From Coix lacryma-jobi var. lacryma-jobi (Eukaryota; Streptophyta; Magnoliopsida; Poales; Poaceae), in the NCBI GenBank assembly GCA_009763385.1, contig CM019823.1, positions 41,040,444 to 41,104,443 on the forward strand: a stretch of 64,000 bases of DNA. The letters are read 5' to 3'. The notes beneath the pieces were generated by a model, which was given only the letters and a program-made list of their open reading frames with translations, was not told where the DNA came from and did no database searches. Shown one piece after another: positions 55,412 to 64,000 of this stretch (within the stretch, counting starts at the first letter, position 1; each line of letters opens with the position of its first letter). Position numbers and translations under genes: made by a program.

Positions 55412-58400
55412 TGTAACACCTCTGGTGTTTAAGCATGTAATTAACTTGACATATCATCATTAGCATCATTAATCATCTTGATCATGATTTCATGTATGCA
55501 TTTGCTTAATGTATCATTTTATGTGATGTATCCCTATTGCAAAAGCCCTTATTAGCCCACTTCTTCCTATAGGGGCAAAATGGTAATTTCACCTCTGTGC
55601 CTAGTTCTATGTAATTTTGTTCAAAGTTAGTGCCCTGATGTTTGATGCTTTGATCAAAGTTCAAAAATCAGATTTGAATTGAGTTTCCTTTTGCAAAACC
55701 CTAAAATCCCAAATCCTGGATTTATTCCCTTTTGATAACTTTTTCAAAATTCAAAATTTTGAGTTGGTTCAAAAAGCAAAGTTGTGAATCTGACCTAGAG
55801 GAACAACTTTGGTATTTACAGATTTCCATGTTTCTATATAAAGTTTGCAGTAATTTCAAATTCATTCAAATTCCAGTTTTTGTCCCCTTTTCGGTTTTAA
55901 AAAGTTATTCAAAAACTATTGAGTTTCAGAAAAAGTGTATATTAGCAAAGTTATAGGTTTTGTCAAATGGAACAACTTTCATATTGGAAGATTTTCAAGT
56001 TTCAGTTTGAAATCCAAAGTAATTTTGATTTGAATCAAATTTGAAAAGTGTCCCCTTTTCTGTTTTTGAATGTAGTTCAAAAACTATTTGGAATTTGAAA
56101 ATGTTCATATTGACAAAGTTGTAGACCTCTCTTTTCTGAACAACTTTGGTGTTTTGAGTTTTTGTCGCACAGTTCAAATTTTGGGAGATTTTTGCAAAAT
56201 TCAGAAACCAGCCAAAAGTCAAACCCTAGACCCTAGCACTGTTCTTCTTCCCGTAGAGCCAGAGGCCAGGGGGGGGCCCGGCCATGGCGCCGGCGCTGCG
56301 GCTGCAGCGCAGGCGGCTGCTCCCCACGCGCCACCAACCTGCCACCGATGTTCCCCTGTTCCCTCCGCGCTCGCACGCGAGCGCTGACCATCGCTCTCGG
56401 CCCCTACAGTGCCCAGCCGCCGCCGCCGCGTGGCCATCGCCGGCCGAGCATTGCGCCCGAGCCCCGGCTGCGCGCCAGCTTATCCGCCAGAGCGCAATCG
56501 AGTGCGCACGCCCCCGCAAACCTTAACCGCGTGACCTCGAGCTCTCTACCGTCCCATAGCCGCGGCTATATAAGCCGCCGGAGCTTCGACCTCCGCATCC
56601 ACCTCCGCCACCGTAGCCAGCACTCTCCAGACACTCCTCCGCTCCACCTCCTAGCTCAGAAGCTCCGCCTTGAGCTCGTGAAGCTTTCCCACCTTTCAAT
56701 TTCACCTTCCCCGCCGCCGTTTGCCCGGCGTAAGCTCGCCGTCCCCATCCCCGGCCGAAACCCGGCGAGCTCGGGTTCGTGGAATTCGCCGTCTCCGGCC
56801 ACAGATACCTTCTCCCGACCCCCGTGTTGTGTTCCTTGACCCCGTGCGACTCTAACCCGGCCCTTGCGGTCGCTGTTGTTGCTCAGGACCGCCGGACCGC
56901 CGGAGCGCCGCCGCGGTCATCTTCTCCCTCGAGCTCGTGTCGAGCCTCGCCCTCGTGTCGAGCCTCACCCTCGAGTCGAGCCTCACCCTCGAGCCCTGCC
57001 TCCGACACGTGGTAAGCATCCGAGCCTTCGGCCTCTGCTTCAACTCCGTTTCGCCCGAGCCCCAAGTCACGCCTCGGGCAGAGGCCTGTTTCTCCGCTTC
57101 GCCCGAGCCCAAGCCTCGGCAAGCGCATGACCCTCCGCTTCGACCGAGCCCAAGCCTCGGCGACGCATGCTCTCCGTCTTGCCCGAGTCCGGCCTCGGAC
57201 CGAGGCTCACTTCTCCGTTTCGCCCGAGCCCCGCGACTCGCCGAGCCCGGCCTAGAACGAGCACAGTGCTCTTCTCTTTTTCTGAGAGATGTGAATAGTG
57301 TTCTGTTTTCTCTTTTTTGTATGATTTTCTGTGTGCATCCAAAAATTCTGAAATTTTTGTGGTAGACTCTTTATGCTCTGGAGTATTTTATAAAAATATG
57401 AAACTTGAGTTTTGTGCAAAAATTTGAAAATGTAAAATTCCCCTTTTAATTGAAAAATGAAGGTTTTGGTATTTTTGGAGAGTGATTTATAACTCCAAAA
57501 ATCATGAGACAAATTTTTGTGAGCTTCTTATGCCATGTTTAGTCTCTGGTAAAATTTTGAAGTCTTTTGGAACAAGTTGATTTTTGAGCTTTTATTTTAA
57601 TTGTTAAATAGTGCCTTTTGCTAATTAATGTCTGATTTTATTTGAGCACCTTAATGACCTCCAAAAATTATGAAATTTGTTTTTCCATCTATCTACACCA
57701 TAATGAACTTATGTGATTAATTTGGTAATTCTTGGAGCAACTTCATAAAATGACCTTTTAAATAAATTAAGAAAATAGAAAAGATGGATTAGGGTTGGTA
57801 ATAAGTGTTGATGATGTGATCTTTGGATTGATTGATGTTCATAGACCCCTACCCTTGGGTCTATGATGTTTGTGATGCTAGGTTTGGTTGGTGCTTAGGA
57901 TAATTATATTAAGGGCTAGTTAATCAATATTGCTTAAGGAAGAAATGATTACCTTTTTTGCTCAACCTAGAATTCAATCATGCTTTGTTTAAAAGTAATC
58001 TAAAATCAGTGGAATTGTCTTGCACCTTAAGTCCATATCATCATTCTCATGAGCATTCATCATTGCATCCGTATAGTTGACGAAGAAGGACCTGAAGTCG
58101 AGGTAGCCACCGAAGGATCTGTCCCCGAGGCGACCCCGAGCTCCGGCACCTACACCACCAACCCCGAGTCTGCTCTTTTTGCCATCCAAGGCAAGCCCCG
58201 GTGCATTTAACCCCTTTCCTTGAATTTATAAAATGTTTCCTTAAATGCTTTTGAGTTAAATTATTGCATTAGGTTTATAGGAGTTGTGTGCTATCCTAAT
58301 TGATGCACTATCCACCTTGACCACTGATACACCCGATACCTGCCTTTCAAAAAGTATTTGAAAAATGCTTAGCAATGCTATTAAATAGATTTGCAATAAA

Positions 58401-59672
58401 AAGGCCAATTTCAAAAGTGTGATCACTTAAGAATCTTTATGGGATTTTGGCTTTACTCCCACTATTGGCTAAGTATCTGATCCGTACTTAGTCAATGGGA
58501 AGGAGAGGTTGTCCTTGCGTACGGTGCCGTCATGTTGTAGTCCGGGACTCAACAGTTGACACCGACCGGGACAGGGTTGAAAAACCGACAGGACCTGTAC
58601 TCTTGGGTTAGAGGCCCGAGGTGCTTGTCGCTGGCGGAAAAATGTAGGGACCATCCGTATGGGGGCCTGCTGGTCAAGACTTGTAACTATTCACATACTA
58701 CGGAAAGCTCTGGCTCCGAGAAATCCATTATTGGACCGACAACCGCGCACTGGGAGTGGAGAGATGGCGGAAGTAGCATGTACCCACGTGGGTTAGAGGC
58801 CCGGATTGGAGTGGTGTACTGTACTTCCGGGTGGCGTAGGACCGGGCCCAATCTTAGAGGAATCGTGGTAGACGAGTTGGCATATGCAAGCTTGGGTGCT
58901 ACATATGCAGTGTGAATAGGGATCCTCAGCTGAGTATTCTTTATCCGGATTAACGTTGCTCCTCGGTTATGGAGACTTGGTCCACTGACTGTCAACGGAG
59001 AGTGGTTCTCAACTAGGAATATTTTGAAATGTAAAATGAATCCTGAATGATGAAGAATTGAGGAAATTCTGAACCTTTCAAAATAAAATAAGATTTACAA
59101 AAAAATGCTTTTCTGCAAAATACTTGATCTTGCTTAAGCCTTACCTTGACTACCCTAAGCCTTTCATTCCTGAGTCTTCTCCCTTTTTCTTTAGTCGGGT
59201 AAGTCTTGTTGAGTACCTTTGTACTCAGGGTTTTATTACCCATGTTGCAGGTATGGCAGATTCCTCAGTATGCCTTGGACCCTGCTGTGTGACCGTTGTT
59301 CAGGAGGAGGCCGATGAGGCCGATGAGTGATTATTCACCCTCGGGCTGGGTGATGTATCTTTACCTTAAGTTGTTGTCATATGCTACTTGCCGACTCTAT
59401 CTATTTGAACTATGGTCTGTAATAACTTCACTTTAATTTTATGTGGAACCCTGGTTTGTAAAACTATTGTTATCTAAGTCTTCCGCTATTTACTCCGATG
59501 TTACTTGTCAAAATGTTAAAGAGATTGTAACTGAATTGTGAGATGATCCTGCGGACAACGGGCACTGATGTAGCCCAGTAGCGGAACCGGTCCTAACCTC
59601 TTGGCTGTACGGATCGACTGTCAGTGGTTGACGGTGATCAGTGGGCCATGGGATTAGAGCCGTTACGTTACA
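55412..59672 (+). repeat. 3' LTR of the gypsy element (4261 bp)
   Basis: Same ends as the 5' LTR. Differences noticed: T/A near 47131 versus its partner, one A fewer in the run at about 47168, and T/C near 48998. Everything else compared, including the GC-rich block, is the same. Confidence 0.95.
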
Positions 59673-60524
59673 GTATCTTTTGCCATTCTTGTGCCATGTC
59701 ATCTGTTTCACAGAGTCCTCTGTCATGTATAGTCGTTGGATCCTAGGTATGAAAGGAAGGTACCGTAGGACCATCTCGGGGATATTGAGTTGTTCCTTCT
59801 TGCCATCTTCATGGTCTACCTCCACATACCTAAAGGCTTTGCACTTTGGACAGTGTGTTGCTTTCTCGTGATCTTTCCTGAATAGGACGCACCCTTTTGG
59901 ACAAGCATGGACCTGCTCATACGACATCTTAAGTGCACGAAGAAGTTTCTGTGACTCGTACGTGTTCTTCAATAGAATGTGACCCTCCGGCAACAGGGTG
60001 CCCAAAATTGCCAACATGTCATCGAAGGCGTCTCGACTCAAGCTATACTGCGACTTGAACCCCATTAGGCGTCCAATGGCATCTAGTTGTGAAACCATTG
60101 TCTTTTCGTGAAGGGGCTTCTGTGCCAAAGACATCATGTCGTAGAACGCCTTTGCGGTTTCCTCTGGCTCCTCCAACCCTTCACCGAATTGTGCCTCTTA
60201 AAAGTCTCTCATCATGTCTGCTACCCCGGCATCTCCATCATATTCCTCGAGGCGTTGTCTCACCACCTCCTCTCTAATCCGATCGGCTTCACCATGGTGG
60301 ACCCAACAAGTATAGTTTTCAACGAATCTGTACTTGTAAAGATCTACCCCCATGTTATTCTTATATTTTCTTTTCTTGTTCCCACATTTGCTGCAGGGAC
60401 ACGACATCTGACTCGACCCTTTAGCAGCCGGACCAAATGCATGCTCTAAGAAAGCATTGGTCTTAGTAACCCATTCTATTCTCTTACTTGTGTGGCCCGT
60501 GTACATCCAGTCATGGTTATCCAT
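59673..60524 (-). pseudogene. TNP2 transposase of CACTA element 2, N-terminal part
   Basis: Starts at ATG 60524 just after an acceptor-like CCAGAG (a further in-frame ATG is at 60572). The transposase-associated domain spans MDNHDWMYTGHTS to about 60270, with C-x-C-x2-C cysteines (CPCSKCGNKKR) and VENYTCWVHHGE. After an in-frame TAA at 60198-60200 the same frame continues with LEEPEETAKAFYDMM, the VHACPKGCVLFRKDHE zinc region and MTWHKNGKRY, and is then cut by the gypsy element at GTATC. Downstream sequence resumes at 46678. Confidence 0.88.
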
Positions 60525-60572
60525 CCTCTGGCATATACATATGTAAGCGAGTAATAAAACCAGCAATTGCAT

Positions 60573-61259
60573 CTACACGGCGTTCCTACCATCTAATAGG
60601 TGAAGGATAGGTCCTAATCCCACCCGAGAATGCGTAGATGGGTTAGTTTCCATGTTCTACTCCTACCCGAGACAGAATTTTGACAGCACCTTCTCGCTGT
60701 TCTCCCGATACACGTCCTGGCAGGGAGAGTGTGTATCTGGAGAACAACGGGGTGGTGGTGCCGAAACTCTGACTCTGACAGGAGCATAACATGGAAACTA
60801 GCTCATCTACGTATCTGCAGGCTGTCCAAAATACGTGGATAATCCGAAAGAGATACAGTCGCAGATATGCAAAGGTCTGTATATATAAGACTATATCTCT
60901 TTTGAACGGGAGACGTCTAACTAGGTTACGCGACCAAAGACTAGATACCTAAGGATACGGATAGAGGGGTTATACCTAAGGTGTTGGTGAGGTCAGCATA
61001 GCGGGGCAGTGGTGAGTCGGGACAATGGCGAGATGGCGCAGTGCAGGCAGACCCACAACAACGACGAAGACGATCGGGGTCGACGAGTCCCTCCCACGGG
61101 TCCTCCTGCCAAAAAAAGAGCAATTGGTTAGTCTCGACCGAAAATTTCGGCAGCACCTCCCCTACATGGGAAGGTTCCCAAAACCTGCAAAAAAACATAG
61201 GCACGAAGGCCTACAAACACATAGAAACCTTCGTGACGAGAACGAGCTCTAGCGACAAC
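60573..61259 (-). promoter_or_regulatory. Presumed upstream region of TNP2 in CACTA element 2
   Basis: No gene. A TATATATA stretch at about 60880-60887 could be the promoter of the - strand TNP2 transcript. The rest is mixed-composition DNA with short open frames only. Confidence 0.35.
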
Positions 61260-61725
61260 GACGGTGACGACCGAAGCGGAGTCCTTTCTTCTCCTTCTCC
61301 TTCTTCTCCTCTCTTCTCCTTCTCCTTCTCCTTCTCTTCCTCCTTTCCTCCTCCTCTCCTCTGCTGGCCGGGAAGGGGTGGCGAGGGCCGGCCAGGGGGG
61401 GCGGGGCGGCGGCGCGCCGACCGGGCAGGCCGGACGGGGGCGCGGGCACGGGCGCGGCCGGGGCGGGACACGGAGGCGGCCGGTGGCGGCCGGCGGGGCC
61501 GGGGCGACTGGGGCCCGCCGGTCGGGCGGCCGAGAGTCGGCGGCGGCGGCGCGGCCGGGTGCTGGGCGGGCGGACGGCCGGCGCGGCCGGGGGAGGGCGG
61601 GCGTGGCCGGGGGAGGGCCTGGGCGCGGGGGCGGCTGCGGGCGGGCGGGGGCGGGCCGGCGTGAGTGTGTGTGTGTATGTGCGCGTGTGTGCGGGTGTGT
61701 GGGTTTATATTTTTTTTAATTTTGA
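61260..61725. repeat. CTT-rich, extremely GC-rich and GT-rich block in CACTA element 2
   Basis: Three adjoining low-complexity zones: (CTTCTC)n at 61286-61360, a CGG/GCC-rich core at about 61365-61665 with very many CpG sites, and a GTGTGT/GCGTGT run at 61666-61700. Long frames exist on both strands, but the predicted proteins are only Gly/Ala/Arg or Pro/Arg runs. Confidence 0.8.
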
Positions 61726-61732
61726 ACGGATT

Positions 61733-61990
61733 TGCCGAATGCCAGATCGGCGACACTCGACAAAGAGGTCTTTGTCGAGTGTCGCCGATCTGGCTCCCTC
61801 TTTGCCGAGTGCCAGCTGACATGACACTCGGCGAAGTCGTTCCACATGGCATGATCAAAAAAACTTTGTCGAGTGCCAGCTGGCACGACACTCGACAAAG
61901 AGGTACCCTTTGCCGAGTGCCAGCTGGCCTGACACTCGACAAAGAGCCTCTTTGCCGAGTGCCACGACTGACACTCGGCAAAGTTTTTAT
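61733..61990. repeat. Inner sub-terminal repeats of CACTA element 2 (5' side)
   Basis: About ten TTTG(C/T)CGAGTG(C/T)C units in alternating orientation, forming short inverted pairs such as ACACTCGACAAAGAGG/CTTTGTCGAGTGT at 61753-61783. Confidence 0.9.
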
Positions 61991-62007
61991 TTTTTTAAAA
62001 AAATTTG

Positions 62008-62665
62008 ACACCAATTTTTTAGGCACTTCCACACTACCACAGTCAACATGTTTAAATTGGACACTTTTTCAAAACTTTTTGTTATATTTTTTGACTTTAT
62101 TTCATTTTCTTGAATTTTTCCGAAAGACGCAAGTTTGAATTGCGGGTGCATCAAATAATGGATTTTCATGATTTAAAAAATATTATTCTTGTTCTTAATC
62201 GTATGTTTAGGCCAAATCCAAAAACTAACTCGAGGTTTCGATCAACGTGCTCACGGGGCAACGCCTCCAAATTACGTGCGGACAATTTTTTAATTATAGA
62301 AAATGCATATGAATTCCGAAAATCGCGAAACTTGGCGAGATGTTGTTACATCATATGCGTATGCCGTAAAAAAATTTGAGAAAGTTTCGAGCATGTTGTC
62401 ACGTACGATGCTTACAAACCAGTGCACGTTGATCGAGACCTCGGGTCAGTTTTTGGATTTGGCCTAAACATACAGTTAAGAACAAGAATAATATTTTTTA
62501 AATCATGAAAATCCATTATTTGATGCACCCGCAGTTTAAACTTGCGTCTTTCGGGAAAATTCAAGAAAATAAAATAAAGTCAAAAAATATAACAAAAGGT
62601 TTTGAAAAAGTGTCCAATTTGAACATGTTGACTATGGCGATATGTGAAAAGTGTTAAAAAAATTT
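62008..62665. repeat. Long inverted repeat (about 240-bp arms) between sub-terminal blocks
   Basis: The left arm, about 62008-62250, is the near-perfect complement of the right arm, about 62424-62665, around a loop of some 173 bp. Examples: GGTGCATCAAATAATGG at 62145-62161 and its complement at 62511-62527; GGCCAAATCCAAAAACT at 62210-62226 and its complement at 62448-62464. The flanking sub-terminal blocks (61733-61990, 62690-63033) also mirror each other, so the whole 1.3 kb is roughly palindromic. Confidence 0.88.
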
Positions 62666-62689
62666 GGAGGCAAAAATAAAAAAAACCAC

Positions 62690-63033
62690 TTTGCCGAGTG
62701 TCAGGACTGACACTCGGCAAAGAGTATCTCTTTGCCGAGTGCCGACAGGCTGGCACTCGGCAAAGATAACGGTCATGGATGTCGTTTGCCCCGGCGAGAT
62801 TTGTCGAGTGTCCATCTTTGCCGAGTGCTTGACTCTAGGCAAAGAAGCCTCTTTACCGAGTGCCTTTCTTTGCCGAGAGCCGGATACTCGGCAAAGGTGG
62901 CCTCTGCCTAGTGTCATTCTTTGCCAGGTGCCACGTGGTGAGGCACTCGGCAAAGAGGCTCTTTACCGAGTGCCCGATATTTGGCACTCGACAAATCTTC
63001 AGGCACTCGGCAAAGCTTTAGTTTCCTGTAGTG
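62690..63033. repeat. Sub-terminal repeats and 5' terminus of CACTA element 2
   Basis: About fifteen TTTGCCGAGTG-type units in both orientations, ending at GTTTCCTGTAGTG. Matches the left terminus CACTACAGGA at 39733. Confidence 0.92.
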
Positions 63034-63090
63034 TTGCTTAGTTGATGTTAATTATATGTGATAGTGTATTGTCTTGGATAGCTTGTACTA

Positions 63091-63322
63091 CTCCGTCCGT
63101 GAATAGATGACGTTTTCGGTGTTCGTACCACAAGTTTGACTGGATTTGTAGAAAATATGTGCAATATTTATATCTCTAAATAATTTTGTTAAAAAACTAG
63201 ATTCAAAGATCTTTCCAATGATACCAATTATGAGACTAATAGATGATACTTGTTATTTATAAAAATTGCCGGTAGTTATTTCTCGGGAAGCGAAAACGTC
63301 ATCTATTTAGGAACGGAGGGAG
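63091..63322. mobile_element. 232-bp Stowaway-like MITE
   Basis: Flanked by TA (63089-63090, 63323-63324). Ends CTCCGTCCGTGAATAGATGA and the complement of CTCCCTCCGTTCCTAAATAG. The arms share AATAGATGACGTTTTCG. The left end has lost a few bases relative to the usual CTCCCTCCGT. Confidence 0.85.
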
Positions 63323-63393
63323 TATGTTGAGAAAAATACCTCGTGAAATCTTGCTTTATAAAAGTTATAGATTAATGGTGTAAACGATAATGA

Positions 63394-63600
63394 GGCCTTG
63401 TTCAGTTCGCGAAATTTGTAGCGAAAAGTTATTGTAGCACTTTCGTTGTTATTTGACAAACTTTATCCAAACATGATCTAACTAGACTTAAAAGATTCGT
63501 TTCGACATGAATAGATTAAAAGTACAATTAATAATTTTTTTATCTATATTTAATGCTCCAAGTATGCGTTTAAAGATTCAATGTGATGGATACCGCGCAA
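63394..63600. mobile_element. Truncated MITE with GGCCTTGTTCAGTTCGCG end
   Basis: The left end and interior (TAGCACTTTCGTTGTTATTTGACAA, AAAGATTCGTTTCGA) look like a MITE family common in Andropogoneae. The right end is missing or decayed after GATTCAATGTGATGG. Family name not assigned. Confidence 0.6.
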
Positions 63601-64000
63601 CATATTTGGACACGTTTCGTGATCTGAACATGCCTGATTCCTTTTAAGGGACTTCAAAGGAATTATTTGTTTATATATATCGAGAGCAGGCATCCACGTG
63701 ACGACATTCATATCGCTCCAGCTGTTTGACACTGGAGTAGAGTCCACACATGCAGTGCATCCGACTCCGAGCATACACGTACGTACTGTATATCTGATCG
63801 TCAAAATTAAAGGCTTCACGTGCCTAGCAAACCGAGGTCCTCAGCACTCAACGGCAAGGAAAACCAATGTCCACTGCAAGATCGATGGTTTAGATGGATC
63901 GCAATACTGATGAGAGAAAATGACACCAAGAAAAGTTTCCATGTGCTGCTTGAACCTCTTGACAGGAATACAGGATTGCTCTTAAAATCATACGAAAACA
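63601..64000. other. Right-hand flank, nothing recognised
   Basis: Mixed-composition DNA without a supported gene. Short frames on either strand lack any family signature. Confidence 0.5.

Larger units (their letters stand above)
46679..59672 (+). mobile_element. Ty3/gypsy chromovirus (Tekay/Del type), very young, with no recognisable gag
   Basis: 12,994 bp, flanked by GTATC (46674-46678 and 59673-59677), inserted in TNP2 of CACTA element 2 in the opposite orientation to that gene. LTRs of 4262 and 4261 bp differ, by my reading, at two bases and one A-run length. Between them are the primer site, a 202-codon coiled-coil ORF, an open 1140-codon pol frame with C-terminal chromodomain, and a polypurine tract. 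Gypsy order (reverse transcriptase and RNase H before integrase) and the chromodomain place it among chromoviruses. The large LTRs suggest the Tekay/Del clade. Confidence 0.94.
39733..63033 (-). mobile_element. CACTA (En/Spm) element 2, complete ends, carrying nested insertions
   Basis: Starts CACTACAGGA and ends in the complement of CACTACAGGAA, flanked by TTG (39730-39732, 63034-63036), the 3-bp duplication of CACTA elements. Dense TTTGCCGAGTGCC / GGCACTCGGCAAAG units mark both sub-terminal regions. Genes run on the - strand: TNP2 (60524 down to 43911) then a TNPA-like gene (43782 down to 40440). Without the gypsy and hAT insertions and their duplications the element is about 9.4 kb. Both genes are broken, so it could move only with help from elsewhere. 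Confidence 0.92.

Noticed and set aside
61211..62032. 273-codon frame on the - strand
   Set aside because: It runs across CACTA sub-terminal repeats and a CGG-rich block; the protein is repeat translation (T-R-Q-R units, Pro/Arg runs).
63550..63910. Frames of 70-89 codons at the right edge
   Set aside because: No family signature, one overlaps the truncated MITE, and both strands are equally open.

Overview
The window is nuclear DNA of a grass. The evidence is one intron-rich plant gene set among nested plant transposable elements: CACTA elements with the sub-terminal repeats typical of grasses, a Sirevirus-type copia element, Tekay/Del-type chromovirus LTRs of about 4 kb, and Stowaway and Tourist MITEs. 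The TE mix fits a panicoid grass (Sorghum, Miscanthus, Saccharum or maize relatives), but that is inference.

Layout. (1) 1-30068 is the 3' part of a CACTA element on the + strand; its 5' end lies outside the window. It holds a broken RNase H1/viroplasmin-like domain (112-357), a decayed TNP2 transposase (638-3879, with a 163-bp hAT-like MITE inside), sub-terminal-type repeats with a TATA-like box (4619-4737), and an eight-exon gene joining a Ptta/En/Spm transposase domain, a proline-rich linker and a ULP1-type protease domain (25360-29393). It ends in sub-terminal repeats and the CACTA terminus at 30068. A Sirevirus-like copia element (5047-24064, target duplication GCCGC) sits between the two transposase genes. 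Its 3' LTR is split twice by reverse-oriented solo LTRs of a gypsy family (13657-17670 and 19311-23683). Removing both gives a 3' LTR of exactly 2110 bp, the same length as the 5' LTR. (2) 30069-39732 is lower-copy DNA with the only host gene found: a complete ten-exon gene on the - strand (33710-37841, 487 codons) for a NEMP/PNET2-family inner nuclear membrane protein. MITEs lie on both sides. (3) 39733-63033 is a complete but dead second CACTA element on the - strand, with both termini and target duplication TTG. It carries decayed TNP2 and TNPA-like genes. Its TNPA-like gene is split by a 927-bp hAT-like element that itself contains a Stowaway MITE. Its TNP2 gene is split by a 12,994-bp gypsy element (46679-59672, target duplication GTATC) whose LTRs differ at only about three positions by eye. 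(4) 63034-64000 is flanking DNA with another Stowaway MITE and a truncated MITE.

The oddest items are: the young gypsy element, which has an intact pol frame but a 202-residue coiled-coil/acidic ORF where gag should be and no ATG ahead of the protease; the dense 18-bp palindrome array in the Sirevirus U3; the long hairpin in the second CACTA element; a telomere-type array just upstream of the transposase/ULP1 gene; and a run of tryptophan-to-stop mutations in the first CACTA element. No CRISPR, rRNA or tRNA genes were seen. All coordinates come from reading by eye; LTR divergences are hand counts.
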